DNA from: Trinickia caryophylli
GTDB lineage: Bacteria; Pseudomonadota; Gammaproteobacteria; Burkholderiales; Burkholderiaceae
Direction: 5' to 3'
NCBI RefSeq assembly: GCF_034424545.1
Contig: NZ_CP139970.1
Location: 3,472,001 to 3,536,000 of the forward strand
DNA: 64,000 nt
The notes under the pieces were generated by a model. The model ran no database searches. It saw nothing but the letters and a program-made list of their open reading frames with translations, and was not told the origin of the DNA. Numbering within the stretch: position 1 is the stretch's first letter; the number at the start of each line of letters is the position of its first letter. Made by a program: the position numbers and the translations under genes. This document shows, piece after piece, positions 55,552-64,000 of the stretch.

Positions 55552-56931
55552 TCACGAGAGCTTCATGCGCTGAAGTTTGTTGTAGAGCGTCTTGGGGCTG
55601 ATGCCGAGGAGTGTGGCGGCGCGATGCCGTGTGCCGCCCACCGCATCGAGCGTGGCGCGGATCAGCAGATCCTCCACGTCCGACAGCGGCGTACCCACCG
55701 CAACCTGCACGCTGCCGCCGTTCAACCGTCGCCCGCCGATCGTCGTCATTTCGTCCGCGCGCAAGGTGTCGACGATATCGTCCGATACGTTGTAGGCGCG
55801 GCGCACGCGCTCATGAAGCTCGCGTACATTGCCGGGCCAGTCGTAGCTCAGGCATTCGCGCACGAGGTTCGGCCCGATGCGTTTGTTGACGGTCGCGAGG
55901 CCGCTCGCGTTGACCTCGCGGTTCAGGTCGTCGACGAGCGCTTCCGCGAGCAGCACCGCATCGTCGTCGCGCTCGCGTAGCGGCGGCAGCGCGATCGATG
56001 CGGCATCGAGCCGCAGCCAAAGGTCCTCGCGCAGCGTGCCCTCGGCAACGGCCTCGCGCGGCGGCTTGCGCATCGTCGCGACGATACGGCAATCGAGGCT
56101 CACCTGCGTCGTGCCGCCGACACGCGTGTACATCTGCGAATCGAGCGCTTTGCGCAAAGCCTCCTGCTGAGGCAATGGCAGCTCGGCAATTTCGTCCAGA
56201 AAAAGGGTGCCGCCGGCAGCCTGTTCGATGAGGCCGGGCTCCCGCCGCTCCGTACCCGCCGCTGCGCCGGGCTCCTGCCCGAAGAGCAGTGCGTCGAGCG
56301 GGCGGTCCCCACCTTCGCGCGCGAGCGTGCGGCAATCGAACACGACGAATGGGCCTTTGCGGCGCCGGCTCATCTCGTGCAGCGTACGCGCCGCGACTTC
56401 CTTGCCGGTGCCCGCTTCGCCGCAGATCAGCACTGCGGCTTCCGTTGGCGCGAGGCGCTCGATCGTGTCGTAGACGTGCTGGATCGCCACGCTGCGGCCG
56501 ATCATGGGCCCGAAGCGGCCCAGGCGGCGCAGCTTTGCACGCAAGGTTTGAACTTCCTCGGTGAGCTCGTAGGGGCGGGGAATCCGCGCAAGGAGACTGC
56601 GCAGGCGCGGGATGTTGACGGGCTTCAGCAGATAATCCCAGATGCCGTGACGCAGGCCCTCGATAGCGCTCTCCACGGTGGCGTTGCCGGTCATCACGAT
56701 GACGGGCAGCACGCCGTCGGGCTGTGCCGGCAGGTGCGAAAGGAGATCGAGGCCGCTACCGTCGGGCAGATTCAGATCGATCAGCACGACATCCGGAATG
56801 AAGCGGCTCAGCGCCGCGCGCGCTTCGGCGAGCGAGACGGCCGTGTCGACGGAAAAGCCGTCGGCGGCAACGATCGCGGACAGGCCGGACAAGCTGTTGG
56901 GATCGTCTTCGACAATCAGAGCATGTCGCAT
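55552..56931 (-). CDS. Response regulator with AAA+ and Fis-type HTH, GAFTGA-defective
   Basis: The protein has 459 residues. The receiver has Asp52 in VVLIDLNLP and Lys104. The AAA+ domain has Walker A GEAGTGKE at 171-178 and Walker B TLFLDEIAE at 242-250. A Fis-type helix-turn-helix spans about 425-457. The loop that contacts sigma-54 in this family, normally GAFTGA, reads GAAAGT at 222-227, so sigma-54 activation is doubtful, as in NtrX-like exceptions. No sensor kinase gene is adjacent. The ATG at 56931 gives the receiver its normal start. A 226-bp upstream region separates it from the efp terminator. Confidence 0.9.
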   Translation of the reverse strand: MRHALIVEDDPNSLSGLSAIVAADGFSVDTAVSLAEARAALSRFIPDVVLIDLNLPDGSGLDLLSHLPAQPDGVLPVIVMTGNATVESAIEGLRHGIWDYLLKPVNIPRLRSLLARIPRPYELTEEVQTLRAKLRRLGRFGPMIGRSVAIQHVYDTIERLAPTEAAVLICGEAGTGKEVAARTLHEMSRRRKGPFVVFDCRTLAREGGDRPLDALLFGQEPGAAAGTERREPGLIEQAAGGTLFLDEIAELPLPQQEALRKALDSQMYTRVGGTTQVSLDCRIVATMRKPPREAVAEGTLREDLWLRLDAASIALPPLRERDDDAVLLAEALVDDLNREVNASGLATVNKRIGPNLVRECLSYDWPGNVRELHERVRRAYNVSDDIVDTLRADEMTTIGGRRLNGGSVQVAVGTPLSDVEDLLIRATLDAVGGTRHRAATLLGISPKTLYNKLQRMKLS

Positions 56932-57157
56932 AGCGGGCGCTATCAATCAGATTCGAGGAGTCGGCCAGGCACGGCGCGGCGACGAAAACGTTTCAGGCCC
57001 GAAGGCCGATGGAACGGGCAAGCATCTTTCGCACCAGCGATTTTTCTGTTTTGTATACAAGGGCTTATGGTTTCTTGTCGCAAGGGTCCCATAGTGGGGC
57101 CACAAAAAATGGAAAAAACGACCGGTAAAGTTTTCTTAACCATACACGACTCATACG

Positions 57158-57186
57158 AAAAAAAAAGCGCCCCGAAGGGGCGCTTT
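57158..57186 (-). terminator. Intrinsic terminator after efp
   Basis: On the minus strand, a ten-base-pair stem AAAGCGCCCC/GGGGCGCTTT with a three-base loop is followed by a run of U residues. It lies about 60 bp after the efp stop. Confidence 0.9.
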
Positions 57187-57242
57187 CCCGGATACCGAGC
57201 GGGCGACTTCTGTGCGCGCGCCGGCATCGGCCGCATCGCGCG

Positions 57243-57800
57243 TTATGCGCGGCTGCGATATTCGTGCGTGCGCGTATCGATTTCGATTTTATCGCCGATG
57301 TTGCAAAAGAGCGGTACCTGGAGCTCGAAGCCGGTGTTGAGCTTGGCCGTCTTCAGGACCTTGCCCGACGAGGTATCGCCCTTGACCGCCGGTTCCGTAT
57401 ACGTGATTTCACGTACGAGCGTGGTCGGCAGTTCCACCGAGATGGCCTTGTCGTTGTAGAACACGACTTCGCAAGCCATGCCGTCTTCGAGGTAGTTGAG
57501 GGCGTCGCCCATCATTTCCTGCTCGACTTCGTATTGGTTGTAGTCGGCATCCATGAAGACGTACATCGGGTCAGCGAAGTACGAGTAGGTGACTTCCTTG
57601 CGGTCGAGCACCACGACGTCGAATTTGTCGTCGGCCTTGTAGACCGTTTCCATGCCGGCGCCCGTGAGGAGGTTCTTGAACTTCATCTTGACGACGGCTG
57701 CGTTGCGGCCCGATTTGTTGTACTCGGCTTTTTGCACGACCATGGCGTCGTTACCGATCATCACGACGTTTCCGGTACGCAGTTCCTGTGCGGTCTTCAT
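57243..57800 (-). CDS. efp: Elongation factor P, Arg32 type
   Basis: The protein has 185 residues in three KOW/OB-like domains. The tip of domain I is YNKSGRNAA, with Arg32 in place of the Lys34 used in E. coli. Arg32-type EF-P is activated by rhamnosylation with EarP, whose gene lies immediately upstream here. It relieves ribosome stalling at proline runs. The ATG at 57800 begins [11 protein letters not shown]; the frame opens earlier without homology. Confidence 0.96.
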   Translation of the reverse strand: MKTAQELRTGNVVMIGNDAMVVQKAEYNKSGRNAAVVKMKFKNLLTGAGMETVYKADDKFDVVVLDRKEVTYSYFADPMYVFMDADYNQYEVEQEMMGDALNYLEDGMACEVVFYNDKAISVELPTTLVREITYTEPAVKGDTSSGKVLKTAKLNTGFELQVPLFCNIGDKIEIDTRTHEYRSRA

Positions 57801-57894
57801 AAAAAAACTGTCCTTGCAAATGAAAAGTGCATGTCGTTCAACGGCATCGATCGCGGCATCGAGCACGCCAGGAACCGCCGTTGGAGATAACCGC

Positions 57895-59073
57895 TTATTT
57901 TAACTGGCTTTTTGCAAACTGCGCTAGGTTCGCGGCAAGATCGCCGAGTAACGCCAGTTCGCCGGCCCACTGCGGGCCGCGCGCCCGGAGGGCGGCGCGG
58001 TGCGACCAAAAGTCCGCCCAGTCGGGTGTTCCGGCCCCGTTCCATGCGTGCCAGAAACGATCGACCGCGGCGCGCGCGCGCGCCGGCAACGCCGCCGCGT
58101 AATGCGCGAGCGCCGCATCGAGCTTCGGCAGGTGCGCCGCATCGGCCTGCGGGTAGATGTGCCAGACGAAGGGCCGCTCGGCCCACTGCGCCCGCACGAA
58201 TGAGTCCTCCCCGCGCACGAAGTTCACATCGGATGCCCACAGCAGCGCGTCGAACTCCAACTGCGGCACGAATGGGAGCGCATGCGCGCGAACGCTGCCG
58301 CGCTCGGCGATGCTGCCCGCGACGAAAGAGGACAAGCCGTAAAAGCGCGCGAGCGCACCCGACAGGCGGCCCTCGGGCACGAGCAACACGATCGGTGCGG
58401 TGCCGTCGCGCCATTGCTCCAGCAGCACATCGACCGCCGGGTTCTCATAGGCGAAAAGCGAGATGACCGTCGCATCGCCGGCCGGCGGCGGCCCGGAAGT
58501 CGCGCGTTGCCACCAGGCCTCGCGTGCCGCGCCGGATCCCTCGAACGCCATACGGGCGGCGTCGAGACCGCGCTCCTTGAGGACGCCGCCCGTACCGGGG
58601 CCGAGACCGGGAAAAAAGAACGTTTTCGTCAGTGGGTAGCGCGGATGCGGCGATGGTTTCAGATGAAACTCCGCGACCCAGTCTTCGGCACTGAGGTACT
58701 CGACGTTGATCCACACCGGCGCGCGCTCGCGTCGGGCCATGGCCGCGACATAGCCGGACGGCAGTTCGCAGGCGAACGCCTCGATGACGACGTCGGCCAC
58801 CTCGAGCATGTCGCCCGCGTGGAGCGGTTCGCGCCAGTGCTCGATCGCGACGCCGTGGCAGGTCTGGCGAACGAGCGAGACGTCGAGTGCCGGCTCGAGC
58901 CGCGCGAAAGTGTGGAGGTCGTCGACGTAGAGGCGCACCTGCCAGCCTTGTTCGGCGGCGAGTTGGCGCGCGAGCCGCCAGCACACGCCCACGTCGCCGA
59001 AATTGTCGATAACGGCGCAAAAGATGTCGCAGGCGATCTGCGGTGCGCGGGCGGCTGGCGTGGCGGCGGACAT
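57895..59073 (-). CDS. earP: EF-P arginine rhamnosyltransferase EarP
   Basis: The protein has 392 residues. The N-terminal segment [22 protein letters not shown] carries the conserved Asp pair (Asp23 and Asp27) of EarP, and [19 protein letters not shown] is the next conserved block. A later GED motif ([12 protein letters not shown]) supplies the conserved Glu. It transfers rhamnose from dTDP-rhamnose to Arg32 of EF-P. It lies 94 bp upstream of efp on the same strand. Confidence 0.93.
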   Translation of the reverse strand: MSAATPAARAPQIACDIFCAVIDNFGDVGVCWRLARQLAAEQGWQVRLYVDDLHTFARLEPALDVSLVRQTCHGVAIEHWREPLHAGDMLEVADVVIEAFACELPSGYVAAMARRERAPVWINVEYLSAEDWVAEFHLKPSPHPRYPLTKTFFFPGLGPGTGGVLKERGLDAARMAFEGSGAAREAWWQRATSGPPPAGDATVISLFAYENPAVDVLLEQWRDGTAPIVLLVPEGRLSGALARFYGLSSFVAGSIAERGSVRAHALPFVPQLEFDALLWASDVNFVRGEDSFVRAQWAERPFVWHIYPQADAAHLPKLDAALAHYAAALPARARAAVDRFWHAWNGAGTPDWADFWSHRAALRARGPQWAGELALLGDLAANLAQFAKSQLK

Positions 59074-59172
59074 CGGGGTGGGGCGGGCGGACCGGGCGCC
59101 GGCCCAAATGTTCTAAACTTGCGATTCTAAAGCAGGCCGACGCACCGCGCGCCGCATGGCTCCGACATCCGC

Positions 59173-61299
59173 ATGACCGAACCGCACGCTCCCGAACCCG
59201 TTTTCGAACCGAAGCCGACCCTCGCGCAACTGCCGCATCTGCCGGGCGTCTACCGCTATTACGACAAATCCGGCGAGGTGCTCTACGTCGGCAAGGCGCG
59301 CGACCTCAAAAAGCGCGTATCGAGCTATTTCACGAAGACGCTGCTGTCGCCGCGCATTGCGATGATGGTGACGCGCATCGCGCGCATCGAAACGACGGTG
59401 ACACGCTCGGAGGCCGAGGCGCTGCTGCTCGAGAACAATCTCATCAAGGCGCTCGCGCCGCGCTACAACATTCTCTTTCGCGACGACAAGTCGTACCCCT
59501 ACTTGAAGCTCACGGGCCACAAGTTTCCGCGCATGGCGTATTACCGGGGGGGCGTCGACAAGAAAAACCAGTACTTCGGACCGTTTCCGAGCGCCTGGGC
59601 CGTACGCGAGAGCATCCAGATCCTGCAGCGCGTGTTCCAGCTGCGCACCTGCGAGGACTCGGTTTTCAACAATCGCACGCGGCCGTGCCTGCTGCACCAG
59701 ATTGCCCGTTGCACCGCGCCTTGCGTCGGCGCGATCAGCGAGGAGGATTACGCGCGCGACGTTCAAAACGCTTCGCGATTCCTGCTCGGCCGGCAAAGCG
59801 AGGTCATGAAGGAGCTCGAAACGAAGATGCACGGGTTCGCCGCCGAACTGAAGTTCGAGCAGGCCGCCGCCGTGCGCAATCAGATGAGCTCGCTCGCGAC
59901 CGTCTTGCATCAGCAGGCCATCGAGGTCGGCAGCGACAGCGACGTCGATATCCTTGCTGCCGTTGCCGAGGGCGGCCGCGTGTGCGTCAACCTCGCGATG
60001 GTGCGCGGCGGGCGGCATCTTGGCGACAAAGCCTACTTTCCCGCGCACGTCGAGAGCGCGATTGCAGGCGAAGAGGCCGCACTCGAGGCCGCACTCGAGG
60101 CCGCGGAGCGCGATGAATTGGATGACGGTGCCGCGGCCGAAGGCAGCCGGGGGGCGCACGGGGCGCAAGCAGAAGAGCGCGCCGTGATGGAAGGCGGTGG
60201 CGACGGGGACGCTCGAGGTGCGAGCGAGCCGTCCGCGCCGGCCGCGTTCGTCGAGATCGAGACGCAGGTGCTCGAGGCGTTCGTCGCCCAGCATTATCTC
60301 GGCAACCGTATTCCGCCCGTGCTCGTTCTCAGTCATGCGCTTGCCACTCCGGGGCTCGCCGAGCTGCTTTCCGAACAGGCGGGCTACCGGGTCGCCATCG
60401 TGCGCCAGCCGCAGGGTCAGCGGCGCGTCTGGCTCGGCATGGCCGAGCAAAATGCGCGGCTCGCGCTCACGCGCCTGCTCTCCGAGCAGGGCTCCCAGCA
60501 GGCGCGCACGCGCTCGCTCGCCGATACGCTCGGCCTCGAGTGCGAAGATCTGACGCATCTGCGCATCGAATGCTTCGACATCAGCCACACGATGGGCGAA
60601 GCGACCCAGGCCTCGTGCGTCGTCTACCGCGACCACAAGATGCAGTCGAGCGAGTACCGGCGCTACAACATCACCGGCATCACGCCCGGCGACGACTACG
60701 CCGCCATGCGCCAGGTGCTCACGCGGCGCTACGAGAAACTCGTCGAATCGGCGGCCGGCAACGCCGCTGACCGGGCTGTCGAACTGCAGCCCGATGCGGC
60801 CGCGCAACCCGAGCTCGCGGCCGATTCGGCCGAGCCCGTGGCGGCAGGCGGCCTCTTGCCCCAAATCGTGCTGATCGACGGCGGCAAGGGCCAGGTCGAA
60901 ATCGCGCGGCAGGTGTTCACGGAGCTGGGGCTCGATCGTTCGATCATCGTCGGCGTGGCCAAGGGCGAGGGGCGCAAGGTCGGTCTCGAAACGCTCGTTT
61001 TCGCCGATGGGCGGGCGCCGCTCGAACTCGGCAAGGAAAGCGCCGCGCTCATGCTCGTCGCACAGATTCGCGACGAGGCGCACCGCTTTGCCATCACGGG
61101 CATGCGCGCCAAGCGCGCCAAAGCCCGCCAGACCTCGCGGCTGGAGGAACTCGAAGGCGTCGGCGCCAAGCGCCGGCAGCGCCTGCTCGCGCGCTTCGGC
61201 GGCCTGCGCGGCGTCGTCGCGGCAAGCGTCGAGGAGCTTGCGAGCGTGGAAGGGATCTCACGCACCCTTGCCGAGCAGATCTATCGCCAATTGCATTGA
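59173..61299 (+). CDS. uvrC: Excinuclease ABC subunit C
   Basis: The protein has 708 residues, about 100 more than E. coli UvrC. The GIY-YIG nuclease is at about 24-100 ([18 protein letters not shown]) and the UVR motif around 210-243. The C-terminal RNase H-like nuclease includes [17 protein letters not shown] and VLIDGGKGQ, with helix-hairpin-helix motifs at the end. Two Ala/Glu/Gly-rich insertions at about 300-357 and 524-560 explain the extra length. It makes both incisions in nucleotide-excision repair. It is divergent from earP. Confidence 0.95.
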   Translation: MTEPHAPEPVFEPKPTLAQLPHLPGVYRYYDKSGEVLYVGKARDLKKRVSSYFTKTLLSPRIAMMVTRIARIETTVTRSEAEALLLENNLIKALAPRYNILFRDDKSYPYLKLTGHKFPRMAYYRGGVDKKNQYFGPFPSAWAVRESIQILQRVFQLRTCEDSVFNNRTRPCLLHQIARCTAPCVGAISEEDYARDVQNASRFLLGRQSEVMKELETKMHGFAAELKFEQAAAVRNQMSSLATVLHQQAIEVGSDSDVDILAAVAEGGRVCVNLAMVRGGRHLGDKAYFPAHVESAIAGEEAALEAALEAAERDELDDGAAAEGSRGAHGAQAEERAVMEGGGDGDARGASEPSAPAAFVEIETQVLEAFVAQHYLGNRIPPVLVLSHALATPGLAELLSEQAGYRVAIVRQPQGQRRVWLGMAEQNARLALTRLLSEQGSQQARTRSLADTLGLECEDLTHLRIECFDISHTMGEATQASCVVYRDHKMQSSEYRRYNITGITPGDDYAAMRQVLTRRYEKLVESAAGNAADRAVELQPDAAAQPELAADSAEPVAAGGLLPQIVLIDGGKGQVEIARQVFTELGLDRSIIVGVAKGEGRKVGLETLVFADGRAPLELGKESAALMLVAQIRDEAHRFAITGMRAKRAKARQTSRLEELEGVGAKRRQRLLARFGGLRGVVAASVEELASVEGISRTLAEQIYRQLH

Positions 61300-61438
61300 G
61301 GGAGGCCGGCCGGCGCGCGGCGGCCTCGGCTGCCCGGCGGCTGAGCTTGCAACAGCTCGGCTTGTGGCGGGGTCGTCGACACGGCAAAATGGCGTCTGCC
61401 CGTTTGTTCACTCTCGCTCGCCGTCCGGCCAATCCCCC

Positions 61439-62035
61439 ATGCCGTTCAACTTTCCGATTTTTCTGACGTGGTTGCGGATCGTGTTGATTCCGCTCGTCGT
61501 CGGCGTGTTCTACCTGCCGGACACATTCATGGACGGCCCGCATCGCAACGTGGCCGCCGCCGCGATCTTCGTCCTGGCTGCGCTAACCGATTGGTTCGAC
61601 GGTTATCTGGCGCGCAAGTGGAACCAGACCTCGGCCTTCGGCGCGTTTCTCGACCCCGTGGCCGACAAGCTCATGGTGACCGCGGCGCTGCTGATCCTCG
61701 TGCAGCTCGCGCGGATCGAGGCGGCGATCGCGCTCGTCATCGTCGGCCGCGAAATCGCCATCTCGGCGCTGCGCGAATGGATGGCGCAGATCGGCGCATC
61801 GAAGAGCGTCGCCGTCAATCAGCTTGGTAAATTCAAGACGGCCTGCCAGATGGTGGCGATTCCGATGCTGCTCTTTTACGGCCCCGTCCGGTTGGGTGCA
61901 ACCGGGCCGACGGTCGACACGCGCGTATGGGGTATCTGGTTGATTTATCTCGCGGCCGTGCTCACCATTTGGTCGATGCTTTATTACATGAAGCTTGCGT
62001 GGCCCCAGATTCGCGAACGCGGCGGCGTGCTTTGA
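61439..62035 (+). CDS. pgsA: CDP-diacylglycerol-glycerol-3-phosphate phosphatidyltransferase
   Basis: The protein has 198 residues with about four membrane helices. The CDP-alcohol phosphotransferase motif is complete in DWFDGYLARKWNQTSAF followed by GAFLDPVADK. It makes phosphatidylglycerol phosphate, the precursor of phosphatidylglycerol and cardiolipin. It lies 139 bp after uvrC, an arrangement common in proteobacteria, and is followed by a strong terminator. Confidence 0.95.
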   Translation: MPFNFPIFLTWLRIVLIPLVVGVFYLPDTFMDGPHRNVAAAAIFVLAALTDWFDGYLARKWNQTSAFGAFLDPVADKLMVTAALLILVQLARIEAAIALVIVGREIAISALREWMAQIGASKSVAVNQLGKFKTACQMVAIPMLLFYGPVRLGATGPTVDTRVWGIWLIYLAAVLTIWSMLYYMKLAWPQIRERGGVL

Positions 62036-62052
62036 GCGGCTGAAGTATGATG

Positions 62053-62088
62053 GCGCCTGCCCGGCCCCTTGGCCCGGCAGGCGCTTTT
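62053..62088 (+). terminator. Intrinsic terminator after pgsA
   Basis: Outer arms GCGCCTGCC/GGCAGGCGC, a one-base mismatch, inner GGCC/GGCC, a CCTT loop and a TTTT tail. It starts 17 bp after the pgsA stop. Confidence 0.88.
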
Positions 62089-62202
62089 CCATACGCGCCT
62101 CGTTTTCGTGGCCGCCTGCGGCTTCGATGCGGTCGGCTTTGATCCGCTTCGGCCCGCTTCTGTCCGCTTCGGCCGGGCGGTCGCCCGTCTTCCGAGAGTT
62201 TC

Positions 62203-63507
62203 ATGTCCACTGCGTCTTCCACATTGCAGCAGCCTTCGAAGCAGGAATCGAAGGTTCGCACCGTCTTTCGCGTTGTCAGCGGCAATTTCCTCGAAATGTA
62301 CGACTTCATGGTCTATGGCTATTACGCCTCGGCCATTGCGAAGACCTATTTCCCGAGCGGCAACGATTTTGTCTCGCTGATGCTCTCGCTTTCGGTGTTC
62401 GGCGCCGGCTTCATGATGCGTCCGCTCGGCGCGCTCGTGCTCGGTGCGTATATCGATCAGCATGGCCGCCGCAAGGGGCTCATTCTGACGCTCGGCCTCA
62501 TGGCGCTCGGCACGTTGACCGTGGCCGCCGTGCCAGGCTACGCCACGATCGGTATGCTTGCGCCCGTGCTCGTGCTGTTCGGGCGCTTGCTGCAGGGGTT
62601 CTCCGCAGGGGTCGAACTCGGCGGCGTATCGGTCTATCTCGCCGAAATTGCGACCAAGGGCCATCGCGGTTTTTACTGCTCGTGGCAATCGGGCAGCCAG
62701 CAGGTAGCCGTCGTCTTCGCCGCCCTGCTCGGCGTGATCCTGCACGAGTGGCTGCCGGCCGAACAGGTGGCGGCGTGGGGCTGGCGTATCCCGTTTCTGA
62801 TCGGCTGCCTGATCGTCCCATTCCTTTTTCTGATCCGTCGCTCGCTGAAGGAGACGGACGAGTTTCTCGCCCGGCATCATCGGCCGTCGATGAGCGAAGT
62901 GTTCGCCTCGCTCGTGCAAAACTGGCCCGTCGTGCTGGGCGGCATGGGCATGGTCATCATGACCACGGTCTCGTTCTACATGATCACGGCCTACACGCCG
63001 ACGTTCGGCAAGGAAGTGCTCAAGCTGTCGGCGATCGATACGCTCGTCGTGACCGTCTGCATCGGCCTTTCGAATCTGGTCTGGCTGCCTGTCATGGGTG
63101 CGGTTTCGGACAAGGTCGGCCGCCGCCCCGTGCTGATCGTCTTCACGCTGCTGACCGTGCTCACGGCCTACCCGGCTGTGCAGTGGCTCGTTGGCGAGCC
63201 GTCGTTCCTGCGCCTGCTCGCGGTCGAACTCTGGCTCTCCTTTCTTTACGGCAGCTACAACGGCGCGATGGTCGTAGCGCTCACGGAAGTCATGCCGAGC
63301 CATGTTCGAACAGCGGGGTTCTCGCTTGCCTACAGCCTCGCCACGACGATAGGCGGCTTCACGCCCGCGATCTCCACGCTACTCATCCATGAGACGGGCA
63401 ACAAGGCGGCGCCGGGGCTGTGGATGTCGGTTGCGGCGCTGTGCGGACTCGTCGCCACGCTCGGCCTTTACCGCACGCGCGAATCGCGGGAGCGTTACAA
63501 GGCCTGA
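62203..63507 (+). CDS. MFS citrate/tricarboxylate:proton symporter (CitA type)
   Basis: The protein has 434 residues with about twelve membrane helices. It belongs to the metabolite:proton symporter subfamily of MFS, with [22 protein letters not shown] at the N-terminus, [21 protein letters not shown] in the loop after helix 2, and [19 protein letters not shown]. Close relatives transport citrate or tricarballylate. It is a single gene after the pgsA terminator; the true substrate is inferred. Confidence 0.88.
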   Translation: MSTASSTLQQPSKQESKVRTVFRVVSGNFLEMYDFMVYGYYASAIAKTYFPSGNDFVSLMLSLSVFGAGFMMRPLGALVLGAYIDQHGRRKGLILTLGLMALGTLTVAAVPGYATIGMLAPVLVLFGRLLQGFSAGVELGGVSVYLAEIATKGHRGFYCSWQSGSQQVAVVFAALLGVILHEWLPAEQVAAWGWRIPFLIGCLIVPFLFLIRRSLKETDEFLARHHRPSMSEVFASLVQNWPVVLGGMGMVIMTTVSFYMITAYTPTFGKEVLKLSAIDTLVVTVCIGLSNLVWLPVMGAVSDKVGRRPVLIVFTLLTVLTAYPAVQWLVGEPSFLRLLAVELWLSFLYGSYNGAMVVALTEVMPSHVRTAGFSLAYSLATTIGGFTPAISTLLIHETGNKAAPGLWMSVAALCGLVATLGLYRTRESRERYKA

Positions 63508-63514
63508 GCGCGCA

Positions 63515-64000
63515 TCATGCGCGGCCCAGGTCGTTCGCGAGCAGGCGGGCCGCCGTTTCGACCGCGCTTTCCCAATTCCCCGGCGCGGGTTGCCGGATGA
63601 CTCTCGCACTCGGATACCAGTCGTTCGGCTCGCTATCCATCCCGCGCCGGGTGCCCGGCGGCGGCAGAAACCAGCGCCAGTCCGCCGCGAACGGCAGCAG
63701 CAGCCAGAGCGGCTTGCCGAGCGCCCCCGCCAAGTGTGCGATCGACGTATCGATCGACACGACGGCATCGAGCCGGTCGACGATCGCAGCCGTATCGGCG
63801 AAGTCGCGGATGCGCCCGCCGTAGCGATGGATCGATCGCGCGCGTGGATGCGCATCGAGCATGTGCGTCTCCTGCGCCGAGAGGTCCGGCTGTAGCACGA
63901 TCCAGTCGATGTCGGGCAGTGCGAAAAGCGGTTCGAGCATGGCAAGCGGCATCGAGCGTGTTTCCTGCGCCTGGATGCGGCCCGACCACGCAATGCCGAC
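63515..64000 (-). CDS. C-terminal part of a glycosyltransferase (TPR-linked, GT41/GT9-like), cut by window edge
   Basis: About 162 codons are visible, and the start lies to the right of the window. Segments such as VGIAWSGRIQ at the edge, DAVVSIDTSIAHLAGALGKPLWLLLPFAADWRWFL and the ending WESAVETAARLLAND match the C-terminal domain of TPR-fused or heptosyltransferase-like glycosyltransferases. The IDTSIAHLAGALGKPLW block is a typical nucleotide-sugar site. The full architecture and role cannot be judged here. Confidence 0.8.
   Translation of the reverse strand, partial: VGIAWSGRIQAQETRSMPLAMLEPLFALPDIDWIVLQPDLSAQETHMLDAHPRARSIHRYGGRIRDFADTAAIVDRLDAVVSIDTSIAHLAGALGKPLWLLLPFAADWRWFLPPPGTRRGMDSEPNDWYPSARVIRQPAPGNWESAVETAARLLANDLGRA

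Overview
The window is a GC-rich, gene-dense piece of a betaproteobacterial chromosome. It most likely comes from Burkholderia sensu lato (Burkholderia, Paraburkholderia, Trinickia or a close relative). The basis is the protein resemblance, the MucABD-type rpoE operon, an Arg32-type EF-P with its EarP partner, and the rne-rluC-maf-yceD-rpmF-plsX-fab gene order. I see no insertion sequence, prophage, integrase, CRISPR array, plasmid function or rRNA. Almost all of it reads as core genome.

Layout. 1-9.6 kb is a mixed block: a secreted FecR/DUF6600-like protein cut by the window edge, an ArsR-type regulator, a tiny lipoprotein, an acyl-CoA thioesterase, fumC, a ClsC-like phospholipase D lipoprotein, a MATE exporter and a small S4 RNA-binding protein. 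9.7-15 kb holds a UvrD/Rep-like helicase behind a probable LexA-controlled promoter, an unrecognised 255-residue protein, and an AraC regulator next to an AzlCD branched-chain amino-acid exporter. 15.1-15.4 kb has two identical tRNA-Asn genes, each followed by a hairpin. 15.6-23.1 kb carries fdxA, pncB, a lone lutC, an ion-transporter-superfamily permease, a 2-hydroxyacid dehydrogenase overlapping rmuC, and a GNAT/membrane protein pair. 23.1-26.3 kb is a molybdenum-cofactor set (moaA-mobA-moeA).

26.5-42.4 kb is the conserved RNA, ribosome and fatty-acid block. rne is divergent from rluC. rluC is followed by a HAD phosphatase, a Rieske protein and an S49 peptidase. maf and an RsmI-like methylase run the other way. 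Then come yceD-rpmF and plsX-fabH-fabD-fabG-acpP-fabF, which build acyl chains for phospholipid. 42.4-55.5 kb is the envelope-stress operon (rpoE-rseA-rseB-mucD), followed by lepA, lepB, rnc, era, recO, pdxJ, acpS and nagZ, mostly overlapping or closely spaced. 55.5-64 kb has a response regulator with a damaged GAFTGA loop, earP-efp, uvrC, pgsA, a citrate-type MFS symporter, and the end of a glycosyltransferase cut by the right edge.

I did not find a convincing undescribed multi-gene system. The items most worth checking are the LexA box that moves the helicase start, a 27-bp near-identical sequence at 9186 and inside rne at 27031, the GAFTGA-defective regulator, lineage-specific low-complexity tails and inserts in core enzymes (RNase III, AcpS, UvrC, YceD), and a 13-residue repeat array at the left edge. 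All family calls are from reading the protein sequences; no database search was run.
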